The translations under genes and the position numbers were made by a program. Of a stretch of DNA of 64,000 nucleotides, positions 53,083 to 62,068 are shown one piece after another. Each line of letters begins with the position of its first letter. Within the stretch, counting starts at the first letter, position 1. The notes below the pieces were generated by a model. The model saw nothing but the letters and a program-made list of their open reading frames with translations. It ran no database searches and was not told the DNA's origin. Source of the DNA: an uncultured Saccharospirillaceae bacterium (GTDB lineage Bacteria; Pseudomonadota; Gammaproteobacteria; Pseudomonadales; Oceanobacteraceae); the NCBI GenBank assembly GCA_947503895.1, contig CANNFT010000011.1, forward strand, positions 124,001-188,000, in the 5' to 3' direction.

Positions 53083-54024
53083 TTAGCGCTTGTTTAATGC
53101 GGGACAATCGGTCATTTCACCAAAATCGACCGCCCAAGGTGGGTTCGCGCGCATTCTTTCTACTACAAACTCCACAAACGATCGTACTTTTACGGATAAA
53201 TGACGGTTGCTGGGATAAAGCGCATGAATCGGAAATGCATTGAAGGGCCAATCACACAAGATAGGTTTCAACTGACCTGATTTAATGTCGTCATAGCACA
53301 GTAAGGCCGGCAATATGGCAATGCCCATGCCTTTGAGTGCAAATTTATGCAAGCTCATTGGGTCATTGATTCGTATTCGAGCTTTTAAATCCACAGAGAT
53401 GGCTTCTGGGCCACCAAACTCCCATGTCGACATATGTGGCATGGTGAGGCAATCATGTTGCTTCAATTCTGATGGATGCTGCGGGTAACCGTGCTTTTCT
53501 AAATAGTCAGGGCTGGCACACGTGACGGTGCTCACATGACCGAGGTTACGAGCAATGAGCGAGGAGTCCGCCAGCTCGCCCACGCGAAACGCTACGTCAA
53601 TGCCTTCTTGAATGAGGTCCAAGGCTTGATCTGTGAGTACCATTTCCAGTTGAATTTCAGGGTTGTCTGCCAAAAATTCTGAAACAAGATCGCTCAGTAT
53701 GCGAGAACCAAATAAAACCGGTGCCGTAATGCGCAGTAGACCGGTGGGCGTGCTCTGCATTTCGGTGACCGCAATGTTGGCTTCTTCCACATCGCTGATG
53801 ATACGGGAGCATTGATTATAATAGGCTGACCCGGTATCCGTGAGGCTCAATGTACGAGTGGTGCGTTGCAGTAGGCGAACACCTAATCGTTCTTCAAGTT
53901 GTGTAATTTTTCGGCTGACGGTCGATTTTGGCAAGCCCAGAGACTTCGCAGCCCCAGTAAAACTACCTGCATCGACCACTTTGACGAATATGGCGATTTC
54001 GTTGAGATCAAACTGCTCCATCAT
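53083..54024 (-). CDS. LysR-family transcriptional regulator
   Basis: Regulator of 313 residues. The N-terminal winged helix-turn-helix (about 5-65) reads IFVKVVDAGSFTGAAKSLGLPKSTVSRKITQLEE. The substrate-binding domain follows (about 95-295), with VAFRVGELADSSLIARNLG and GMGIAILPALLC. The ATG at 54024 is chosen for its AAGGAA ribosome site six bases away; a GTG two codons earlier abuts that site. It is divergent from fadL by 285 bases, so fadL could be a target. The closest pattern is the AaeR/DsdC-like LysR group common in proteobacteria. Confidence 0.93.
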   Translation of the reverse strand: MMEQFDLNEIAIFVKVVDAGSFTGAAKSLGLPKSTVSRKITQLEERLGVRLLQRTTRTLSLTDTGSAYYNQCSRIISDVEEANIAVTEMQSTPTGLLRITAPVLFGSRILSDLVSEFLADNPEIQLEMVLTDQALDLIQEGIDVAFRVGELADSSLIARNLGHVSTVTCASPDYLEKHGYPQHPSELKQHDCLTMPHMSTWEFGGPEAISVDLKARIRINDPMSLHKFALKGMGIAILPALLCYDDIKSGQLKPILCDWPFNAFPIHALYPSNRHLSVKVRSFVEFVVERMRANPPWAVDFGEMTDCPALNKR

Positions 54025-54309
54025 GAACACTTCCTTCTATGTACTGTTCGGATTATGGAACAATACCCCCAGTCTTGCCAGCTATTTAACCTGTACGTTC
54101 GTACTTAAATTGTCGCAAGGTTGGACAAAAACTGCATCTATGTAACTTTAGGTCACCACTTTGTCGGAAAAGGTTACATAGGCGATTATTGTCTAGTGGC
54201 ATACTCCCGCTCCCGGAATGACCGCCAAAACAAAAATAAGATTGCGGCAAGACGATTAGTTGCCCTGAACTGGGTAGAGCAATTCACTTATTTTTTGAAG
54301 GGTTGAGTC

Positions 54310-55905
54310 GTGATCAATAAAAAAACAGTACTAAGATCAGCGATTTTGGCGGCGACATTAGCGCCTGCCATGGGTATGGCTTCGGGTTACAAAATTAACG
54401 AGCAAAGCGCCAGTGGTGTCGGTAATGCTTACGCCGGCCGTGCAGCGGTTGTAGAAGATGCATCCATCGTATTTTATAACCCAGCCGGTATGGTGCATTT
54501 AAAACGCCCTGAAATCACCGCAGGCTTCTCTTATTTAAGCGGTGACGGCAAGTTTGAAGGTGAAGGTACTGATGCCGCAGGAAAATACATCGCCCCCAAT
54601 ATGGACGAGTACAGTAATGGCGGTGACTTCTTAGGTACTGCATTTATTCCATTCTTATATTATGTCAACCCGATCAATGAAAGCGTCGCTTTAGGTTTTG
54701 GTATTTTTACTCCCTTCGGTACGAACACCGATTACGATGCTGACTTCGTAGGCGGCGGTTTTGCCGATCAAACTCAATTAAAGTCCATAGAATTTCAGCC
54801 ATCTGTTTCTCTCAAATTAAATGATCAGTGGTCAGTGGGTGCGGGTATCGACATCGTTTATATGAAAGGCCTGTTGTCAAAGCAGGTGGATACCGTTCCA
54901 TATAACCCTCAAGCAGCAGCCATTTATCAAGGCTTAGTTGATCAAGTGATGCAAGACAATCCGGGCATTACGGAAGCACAAGCCAGTGCTGGTGTTTCTC
55001 AAAGCACGGGGTTGTCAGCAGACACTCCTTTATTTGATAGCCAGTACGAAGGCTTTGAAAACCACTATGAGGTTGAAGGCAATGACTGGGGAACAGGTTT
55101 CAATTTTGGTGTCATGTGGAAGCCTACTGATAGTACAACAGTCGGTTTGACCTATCGCTCAGAAATGCAATTTAACCTAGAAGGTCAGTCTAAGTTCAAA
55201 AATGCCTTTAGCGCGTATAGAGCAGGCATTCCAATGACGACAGACGATGCTGGAAACCCTACGGCACCTGCTGTACTGGATGGGTTAAACCAATTTGGTA
55301 ACATTCGTGAACAAGATTCTAAAGTACCTTTAACGACTCCTGAATCAGCCACACTGAGTATTGCTCATCAGGCAACGTCGGACCTCTTATTGCAAGCGGG
55401 CACCACTTGGACGGGTTGGTCTTCATTCGAATACTTCGATGTAATAGCGACTGAAAACCAAGCCGATGCGACTGCCATAGATATTTCAGACATATCAGCA
55501 GCTAATGGCTTGGGTAATGGGTACATTGGGCATATTGTTGAAAAATGGGATGACGTTTGGGCTGTTGCTTTAGGCGCCAGTTACAAATTGAACGACCAAT
55601 TTATGTTGCGCGCAGGTTATGCCTACGATGAAAGTCCGGTCAGTAATGAATACCGTACGGCACGCGTGCCGTCTTCAGATCGTCAATGGGTGACGGCTGG
55701 TTTCCAATATAATGTGACCTCGAATTGGACAGTTGATATGGGCGCTGCTTATTTATTCATGGATAAGATGGAATTAAGCGAAGTGAATAAAGACCTGAAC
55801 GACGAAGAGATTACTGACAACAATGGCGACACTAAAGCTTCCGTGAGTGGCGAGTACGACATTGATGCATTCGGTGTCTCTCTGCAGGTGAGCTATAAAA
55901 TGTAA
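54310..55905 (+). CDS. fadL: FadL-family long-chain fatty-acid outer-membrane transporter
   Basis: Outer-membrane barrel of 531 residues taking up long-chain fatty acids or other hydrophobic compounds. After a signal peptide ending near GMA, the mature N-terminus SGYKINEQSASGVGNAYAGRAA and VEDASIVFYNPAGM is the FadL hatch signature. The chain ends in SLQVSYKM. It starts at a GTG with AAGGG upstream. It is divergent from a LysR gene and in the same region as a VolA-like lipase; in Vibrio cholerae volA and fadL are co-encoded and work together. A large hairpin follows the stop. Confidence 0.94.
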   Translation: MINKKTVLRSAILAATLAPAMGMASGYKINEQSASGVGNAYAGRAAVVEDASIVFYNPAGMVHLKRPEITAGFSYLSGDGKFEGEGTDAAGKYIAPNMDEYSNGGDFLGTAFIPFLYYVNPINESVALGFGIFTPFGTNTDYDADFVGGGFADQTQLKSIEFQPSVSLKLNDQWSVGAGIDIVYMKGLLSKQVDTVPYNPQAAAIYQGLVDQVMQDNPGITEAQASAGVSQSTGLSADTPLFDSQYEGFENHYEVEGNDWGTGFNFGVMWKPTDSTTVGLTYRSEMQFNLEGQSKFKNAFSAYRAGIPMTTDDAGNPTAPAVLDGLNQFGNIREQDSKVPLTTPESATLSIAHQATSDLLLQAGTTWTGWSSFEYFDVIATENQADATAIDISDISAANGLGNGYIGHIVEKWDDVWAVALGASYKLNDQFMLRAGYAYDESPVSNEYRTARVPSSDRQWVTAGFQYNVTSNWTVDMGAAYLFMDKMELSEVNKDLNDEEITDNNGDTKASVSGEYDIDAFGVSLQVSYKM

Positions 55906-56246
55906 TCTTCCCTGCTGACCTCCAGAGCCAGCAATAACGGAAGTAGAATGTTGTTAACAGGTGCATTGGCTGCACCTGTTAACAACAAACCTCTTACAAC
56001 CTCTCAGAACCTCATTTCTTTGGTGCTCTACTTCTAAGGTGTGCACAATTAATGTGCGTCTTTAAGTTGCCCTCGTCAAAATCCTCTTTCGCTTGAACTG
56101 TAGATGGGCAAATAGCCTCTGCACGGTGTAGATTCTATGAAGATATGTGCATTTTCACATCGATCAGACTGGTTGAAACCATTTGGTATATAGATTGCTG
56201 TAGTCGACTATCGATTCATTTCAGGTACGAGAGCGGCTAAGACATT
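55906..56246. other. Gene-free stretch after fadL
   Basis: 341 bases with the hairpin at 55950-55986. No gene-like frame; the promoter of the next gene is not recognised. Confidence 0.5.
55950..55986. repeat. Perfect 16-bp-arm hairpin after fadL
   Basis: GTTGTTAACAGGTGCA, TTGGC, TGCACCTGTTAACAAC. It starts 45 bases after the stop. No T-run follows, so it is an atypical terminator or an mRNA-stabilising 3' hairpin. Confidence 0.75.
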
Positions 56247-57113
56247 ATGTTATCCACAGGGCACTTTCCAGCCGACACACTCAGTCAATTACATGCTCGC
56301 CAACAACAGCGCATAAAAGGATTGGAGTTGATTAAAGCAATAATGAATGTGGTGCGTGTAATTCAACTGCACCGTGCAGCGAGTAACGGCGCATTGGCGG
56401 GGAACGTGTTTTTTGACAGTAAAACTAGGGTGCTAGCACGGGAAATAAATGACCGGTTTTTAAGTTTGAGCCAACAGTTGAATTCATCCAACCCAGAGAT
56501 TGATGAGCAGCAATGGGCTGATATTAATAACGCATGGCAAACCGTTTACTTACAATGGCGACAGGATGATGCGATTGAAAATTTTGAGTTGCACAGCCAC
56601 CTTATTAAGCAATTATTAGAATTGATCAGTGTTTTGGGTATGCAATCAGAACGAATGATTGAAACCGATGATGCTCACCAATTGTTAGCCAGTTTAATAT
56701 TCGATCAATTACCAAAGTTTATCGAACAGTTAGGGCAAGTAAGGGCGCTGGGTACGTTTTCGGCTATCGCAGGTGAAACCAGTCAGCGTTGCTCGATACG
56801 CCTAAACTACCTTGTTCAGGTACTGCGCAGGCAAAAAAATAAATTGAATATTTTAGTTGAATCATTGCCGAGCAACGTTTTGGAGCAAATTTCAGCGTTA
56901 TTTAAAGCGCAGTTAATGGAGCAAAATATTGGCCGATTGCAGACTGTCGTCGAGAAAGATTTGTTAAGTCAGCAAAAAATTGTGACATCAGCAGATGAGT
57001 TATATTCACTCAGCACACAAATTATTGATGCGCATTTTGAAGTGATGAATGAAGGCTTAAAGATATTACGCTTAAGAATGGATGCTCGTATCCAAGCTTG
57101 GGTACATCAATAA
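56247..57113 (+). CDS. Unrecognised helical cytoplasmic protein, 288 residues
   Basis: All-helical protein without signal peptide or membrane span. The region IQLHRAASNGALAGNVFFDSK, with a second arginine-glycine block LGQVRALGTFSAIAGE about 130 residues on, faintly recalls the nitrate/nitrite-sensing (NIT) helical bundle, in which two such blocks bind the anion. No output domain is attached. The resemblance is by eye and weak. It stands alone between fadL and the TonB receptor gene. Confidence 0.65.
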   Translation: MLSTGHFPADTLSQLHARQQQRIKGLELIKAIMNVVRVIQLHRAASNGALAGNVFFDSKTRVLAREINDRFLSLSQQLNSSNPEIDEQQWADINNAWQTVYLQWRQDDAIENFELHSHLIKQLLELISVLGMQSERMIETDDAHQLLASLIFDQLPKFIEQLGQVRALGTFSAIAGETSQRCSIRLNYLVQVLRRQKNKLNILVESLPSNVLEQISALFKAQLMEQNIGRLQTVVEKDLLSQQKIVTSADELYSLSTQIIDAHFEVMNEGLKILRLRMDARIQAWVHQ

Positions 57114-57230
57114 GCGGAAAAATTAAACATCCATCACGCTACTCATAAAAAAATACAATGCCACTGGTGTTTGCCAATGGCTTCATTAAAACGCATTCAC
57201 ACTTTAGGTGAATTTTAATCAGGCTGAGTG

Positions 57231-59360
57231 CTAAAAGGTAAGCTTCGCACCTAATGAAAACAACGTCGGTAGTGAAGTGACTTCCTCGCGATCACTGTAA
57301 TTTTCATTATAACTATAATCGCTAACGTTCATTCGATTGTATACATTGATGATCTCAAAGTAGTAAACCTGATGCTTTGATAACGCAAAATCAATGCGAA
57401 AATCTAATCGATGATATGCTGGAAGTCTTTCAGAATTTTGGTCTTTGTAATTAGGAATGTAGATATCAGGACCATCTGCTATGACATTCGGCAAATCCGT
57501 GCCCGCGCAATTGGCTAAGTCACTTCCTACGGCATAGTATCGATCATTACACTCATAATTGGCTGTTGAAGGGTTGCTGCTGTCCACCGGTGTGAATAGG
57601 GAGCCAGATTGGTATTTCCACTTGAAGCCATAAGTCATGTATCGATTCCATTTATGGCGGCTGACTAAATTTAGAACCCAAGGGCGATCATAAGAGTAGT
57701 CGAATGATTCACCGGTTAATTGATTTTTTCGCGTGGTCTTAGAGTAGGACACAGATAACCAGCCATACCAATTATCCGTGAGATTCTTGTTTATCAAAAA
57801 CTCAAGCCCATACGCCTCACCATCGGCTTCATTTAAATATTTTGGCGCATTGGGGTTTGTGAATGCATCGTAATCTGGGTTGGAAACGATTAATTCATGC
57901 ATCTGCTTAAAATAGGTTTCCAGTTTGGCAGTCCAAGAGACATCTAAATTATATTCAAACCCAATCACATAGTGATCCGCTTTTGGCATATTCAAATCGG
58001 GATTGCCGTACTCTTCCATAATAAAAAGTAGATTGCTGGGAAACTGACTGTGCTGACCATACGCGGAGGTAAATGAGAGATCTGGTGTCATTTCATACCG
58101 ACTGCTTAAACGAGGTTCGACTGTCGTTTCATCGGTAAAATCATTAGAACCCGCAGTGGCCCCAGCAGATACTTGCCAAAATGGAGTGACTAACCAATCG
58201 TAGGCGGTGTGAGCATTTAATCCATTTAGAATAAACGAATCTTCGTCGCTGATTGGTGTGCCTGTCGATATGGGTTGGCACGTCTCAGTGTCGCTGTTAC
58301 AGGGGTTGTAAATACCCGAAGCGGTATATTGAATATCCCAAGACTCAAGCTCGAACCCATATCGAATGCCATCACCACCTGTTAACGGTGTCGTAAAGTG
58401 ATTTTTAATTCGGTATTCATCGGCCACAAAATTTACATCAATAATGGTGCCGAGTGAGAAATCTGCATTGTCTTTTTTATGGGATAATGCGGTTTTTTGA
58501 TAAGTACCACCGGCGTACTGGCGATCGTATAACAGGGTCTGATTATCATAAAATTGATCCGCCGCTAAACCACCTTCTAACGCCGGTTCCCGAGCGACTT
58601 CATCCGAATCTTCGCCAAAATCTAATCCGACACTGTCTTTTGCTCCCGTTGCACTTAATCGAATATTGCTCGTGCTATTGATCTTCCAGTGGTACTTAAA
58701 TTGATAGTCACTGTTCTTAGGTACTTCGGTAAAGGTTAACTCGTCTTCATCAATAAAGTTTTCAACGTAATACTCCAGTAACCCCTGACGATAGGAAAAA
58801 TAAGCAGCATGATCTTTAGCAAGATCGCTTTCGACTAAAAAACCAGCACGTAAAAAAGATAAATCTAAAGTCGTTGTGAACCCTTCGTGATAAGGGTCAC
58901 GCAATTGTGTGTCAATGATCGCACCGAGGGCATTTCGGTATTCGGGTCCCCATGCCCCTGCCATCAAATTAAAATCTTCTACTAAATTGTCGTTATAGGT
59001 ACTGCTACCATCATTATGAAAAACGTAACCCACAGGGACAAAGTCCGTAATATAGTTATTATCATTTGGAGATGAACCGCGGACCGCAGGAATGGAAAAT
59101 GGCCCAAACCCTCCCATCACGACACCCGGCAGCGCTTCGACGGCTTTGAGCGGATCGTTTCCTGCTCCTGGTACTTTGAGCAACTTCGAGGTGCTAATTT
59201 TGGCGCCTTCTGGCTCTGTACCCGTTACTGAAATCGTCGAGAGTTCAGTCACCTCTTCATCTTCAGCGACAGTGTCGGCATTCGAAGTGACGGTTGCTGT
59301 GGTACTGATGAATAGGCAAGAAAGTGTCAGTAGGTAACGGGCTGTTTGGCTGCGCAACAT
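57231..59360 (-). CDS. TonB-dependent outer-membrane receptor
   Basis: Receptor of 709 residues importing a large or scarce ligand across the outer membrane with TonB energy. The signal peptide ends near SNADT. The TonB-box region ELSTISVTGTEP is followed by the plug (about 55-180: PGAGNDPLKAVEALPGVVMGG, SIPAVRGSSPNDN). A 22-strand barrel ends in SLGAKLTF. AAAGGA lies six bases before the ATG at 59360. No ligand-specific gene or Fur box is visible beside it, so the substrate is open; the plug opening is like that of receptors without a siderophore signature. Confidence 0.92.
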   Translation of the reverse strand: MLRSQTARYLLTLSCLFISTTATVTSNADTVAEDEEVTELSTISVTGTEPEGAKISTSKLLKVPGAGNDPLKAVEALPGVVMGGFGPFSIPAVRGSSPNDNNYITDFVPVGYVFHNDGSSTYNDNLVEDFNLMAGAWGPEYRNALGAIIDTQLRDPYHEGFTTTLDLSFLRAGFLVESDLAKDHAAYFSYRQGLLEYYVENFIDEDELTFTEVPKNSDYQFKYHWKINSTSNIRLSATGAKDSVGLDFGEDSDEVAREPALEGGLAADQFYDNQTLLYDRQYAGGTYQKTALSHKKDNADFSLGTIIDVNFVADEYRIKNHFTTPLTGGDGIRYGFELESWDIQYTASGIYNPCNSDTETCQPISTGTPISDEDSFILNGLNAHTAYDWLVTPFWQVSAGATAGSNDFTDETTVEPRLSSRYEMTPDLSFTSAYGQHSQFPSNLLFIMEEYGNPDLNMPKADHYVIGFEYNLDVSWTAKLETYFKQMHELIVSNPDYDAFTNPNAPKYLNEADGEAYGLEFLINKNLTDNWYGWLSVSYSKTTRKNQLTGESFDYSYDRPWVLNLVSRHKWNRYMTYGFKWKYQSGSLFTPVDSSNPSTANYECNDRYYAVGSDLANCAGTDLPNVIADGPDIYIPNYKDQNSERLPAYHRLDFRIDFALSKHQVYYFEIINVYNRMNVSDYSYNENYSDREEVTSLPTLFSLGAKLTF

Positions 59361-59597
59361 CTGCATTCCTTTGGCTAGGCATATTTAGAAAATGGACTTT
59401 AGCAGATCTTGTCCAACGGTTCCTTAATTTTAGTGGCTAGCTCATGAGCGCAACGTTTGAGATAAACGACGAGTCACGACGATGACTAAAAACACTTTTA
59501 TATTTGTTTGATGAAAGCGTACATTCTACGGAGAGACGAGGCGTCGTTAAATCAGTGCGCTAATCTATTAGAGTCAGTCGGAAATGAAACTTTTGCG

Positions 59598-60518
59598 ATG
59601 AATATTTTACTAACGGGTGGAACAGGATTTATTGGCCAGTCATTGGTCCCGCGGTTGTTGGACGAGGGGCATGATGTATCCATTTATACACGTCGACCTA
59701 AATGGGCTCAGCAGCAATGGCAAGCGATATCCGCGATACGGTCTTGGAAACAGCTTAAACAGTGTCCAGATGCGGTCATTAATTTGGCCGGTGAAGGGAT
59801 CGCAAATGCCCGTTGGAGTGAACGTCGCAAGCGCGAGTTGTGGGATAGCCGAATTACATTAACGCAAGATATGGCTCGTTATTTCGAGCAACAGAGTTGG
59901 GTACCGTCGGTGGTGCTGTCAGGGTCGGCTGTGGGTTATTACGGTCACACGGGCGATGAGTGGGTGAATGAGGAGAACACAGCAGGAGCAGATTTTGGTG
60001 CTCAGCTTTGCCAGTCTTGGGAAATGTGCCTAAAACCGTTAGAGGAGGCTGGGAGCCGCTTATGCTGGCTTAGAACGGGGGTTGTCCTAGGCCACGGTGG
60101 ATTACTTGAGCGATTGCGCTTGCCATTTCGGGCTTGCTTAGGTGGCCGCCTTGGCTCGGGTCTTCAGTTTATGTCGTGGATTCACATTCAAGATTGGGTG
60201 AATATTTGTATGCATCTACTAAACACGCAAGGAGCGAAAGGCCCATTCAATCTTTGCGCACCCAATCCAGTGACCAATCGTGATTTTACGAGTGCCTTAG
60301 CCCGACAGCTGAATCGACCCGCTTGGTGCCATCAGCCGAAAGGGTTGCTTAAATTGGTTTTGGGCGAAATGTCAGAATTATTAATTTATGGTCAACGTGC
60401 GTCATCCAAACACGTTGAAGAATTGGGGTATGCATTTGACTTCCCAACGCTTCAGTCGGCTCTAACGGACATTTTTGAATCTAAGAAAGCGAGTTTTTCA
60501 AGTGATCGTACTAACTAA
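59598..60518 (+). CDS. TIGR01777-family epimerase (YfcH-like)
   Basis: NAD(P)-binding extended-SDR protein of 306 residues. It starts with MNILLTGGTGFIGQSLVPRL. Family blocks follow: VINLAGEGIANARWSERRK, SAVGYYGHTGDEW, RTGVVLGHGGLLERLRLPFR, FMSWIHIQDW and FNLCAPNPVTN. The start at 59598 gives the standard length; a longer frame adds 30 unrelated residues. The substrate of the family is not known. It is a single gene divergent from the TonB receptor. Confidence 0.9.
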   Translation: MNILLTGGTGFIGQSLVPRLLDEGHDVSIYTRRPKWAQQQWQAISAIRSWKQLKQCPDAVINLAGEGIANARWSERRKRELWDSRITLTQDMARYFEQQSWVPSVVLSGSAVGYYGHTGDEWVNEENTAGADFGAQLCQSWEMCLKPLEEAGSRLCWLRTGVVLGHGGLLERLRLPFRACLGGRLGSGLQFMSWIHIQDWVNICMHLLNTQGAKGPFNLCAPNPVTNRDFTSALARQLNRPAWCHQPKGLLKLVLGEMSELLIYGQRASSKHVEELGYAFDFPTLQSALTDIFESKKASFSSDRTN

Positions 60519-60651
60519 TTTAGCCAATTTAGCTATAAACAGCCGCCGTTTAATTATTTGTGCAGTTTTGTCCGATCTAGCTTTGCAAAGCACTTTAAAC
60601 ACGACTAGATACTTAATTATGAGGTTTTAATTAAGGTGAGTTTGAAGCGTC

Positions 60652-60981
60652 ATGAGCCTAAGTAAACAGCAAGCAGGTCAAGTACTCTTTCAGTTCGATG
60701 AGTCGTTCGAAGTGAGTTATGTCAACTACTATCGAGGCAATGAACTGGCTGACCCGCAGCTGGTCGTTACACTAGAGCGGGAGCGTGATCGACAAACATT
60801 TGCTTTCATGCACCCACATTTTAATGACGTAGATCGGAACCTGATATCAGCACAGGGACTGTATATCGCTTCGGTTAAGCAATCACCCTTTGGACAAAAT
60901 CAAGTCGAAGTAGGAGATTTAAAAGATGGTATTGCCTACTTTACTGCTCGATGTGTGAAAAACATTACGCCTACATCCTAG
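60652..60981 (+). CDS. Hypothetical protein, 109 residues
   Basis: Small soluble protein of no recognised family. It is predicted mainly beta (GQVLFQFDESFEVSYVNYYRG, QLVVTLERERDRQTFAF, GLYIASVKQSP). No signal peptide, membrane span or catalytic motif. A hairpin terminator follows within about 55 bases. Neighbours give no clue to function. Confidence 0.65.
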   Translation: MSLSKQQAGQVLFQFDESFEVSYVNYYRGNELADPQLVVTLERERDRQTFAFMHPHFNDVDRNLISAQGLYIASVKQSPFGQNQVEVGDLKDGIAYFTARCVKNITPTS

Positions 60982-61033
60982 CCACGACCTTCAATGTATT
61001 GTGCGAATAATCGCAGTCACATTGCCCTCCTGT

Positions 61034-61062
61034 AGGCCTCCTTCAGAGGCCTTTAGCCTTTT
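61034..61062 (+). terminator. Hairpin terminator after the 109-residue gene
   Basis: AGGCCTC, CTTCA, GAGGCCT, then TTAGCCTTTT. It lies 53 bases after the stop and touches the end of the convergent plsC gene. Confidence 0.65.
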
Positions 61063-61832
61063 ACACTCGGTAAGTCATTGGATACCGTTGTTGAACTCAA
61101 CATATCGAGATGTTCTGACATTAGTTGGTGGGTATACTGCGCTAGCTCAGCTTCATCCAGTGTAGCTACGGTTTCCGCAGTAATTTCAGGTAGCACATCA
61201 ATGGAAATACTGTGATGCCCATGAAAGTCGAGGCTGTATTTGGGAAGCGCATGGGTTGTGCCATTGATGACAATGGGCAAAATGGGAATATTTAACTTTT
61301 TGGCTAATATGAAAGCCCCTGATTTAAATTCTTTCAATTGACCGTCTCTGGATCGGGTTCCCTCTGGGAAAATATACACCGAGCTGCCGTTTCTAAGGTG
61401 CGCTGTCGCATCTTCCATCATCCTCGCAACACTGCGTTTATCCCCTCTAAATAATTTTATGTAGCGATTTAATACCATATTCCAGCCAATAAACGGCAGG
61501 TTAAATATTTCGGCTTTTGATACCCATTTGAAAGGAAAGAACAAACTGAAAGCGACCAATATATCCAGTAGGGACTGGTGGTTAGACACCACGATATAGG
61601 TTTTGCCCCAGTCAATGTTTTGCTTCCCGCGTCGGGTGATTGTCCAAGCGGGCATCACCCAGACATACAGACTGGCCCAAAACGAAGTGTACATATGTAG
61701 CACGATTAACCGACGGTCAAACCATTGAGTGACCAGCCATATGAACATTGCACCTATGAATAAAACCATTGAGCTTAGGGCAATGAAACTTAAAAACAGT
61801 AAGGCAATAAATTTACTCAACACAATCTCCAT
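61053..61832 (-). CDS. plsC: 1-acyl-sn-glycerol-3-phosphate acyltransferase
   Basis: Inner-membrane acyltransferase of 259 residues that adds the second acyl chain in phospholipid synthesis. The catalytic NHQSLLD (H-x4-D) is at about residue 84, the glycerol-phosphate-binding FPEGTRSRDG at about 155, and ILPIVINGT at about 185. Two N-terminal membrane spans precede them. AAGGAATAG lies before the ATG. It is a single gene; many bacteria carry more than one PlsC, and this may be an additional copy. Confidence 0.93.
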   Translation of the reverse strand: MEIVLSKFIALLFLSFIALSSMVLFIGAMFIWLVTQWFDRRLIVLHMYTSFWASLYVWVMPAWTITRRGKQNIDWGKTYIVVSNHQSLLDILVAFSLFFPFKWVSKAEIFNLPFIGWNMVLNRYIKLFRGDKRSVARMMEDATAHLRNGSSVYIFPEGTRSRDGQLKEFKSGAFILAKKLNIPILPIVINGTTHALPKYSLDFHGHHSISIDVLPEITAETVATLDEAELAQYTHQLMSEHLDMLSSTTVSNDLPSVKG

Positions 61833-62068
61833 TACTCGACTATTCCTTGAGCGAAAGGTAAGCGGAAGCTGCTCATTTGTCCACTTTTCGAAAGCAAAGA
61901 ATATGATACAGACTGTTGGAGTTTGAATGAATGGTTAGGCGTTGATCCTGCGCTTGTTCCGATTGCGACATGTGCTTAAACTGCGCCCATAAAATATAGT
62001 GGTCGCAGGGTTAGTGAAAATTGATACGCACTGACTGGCCACACTCTGTGTGAGATTGAGGAGGTATC

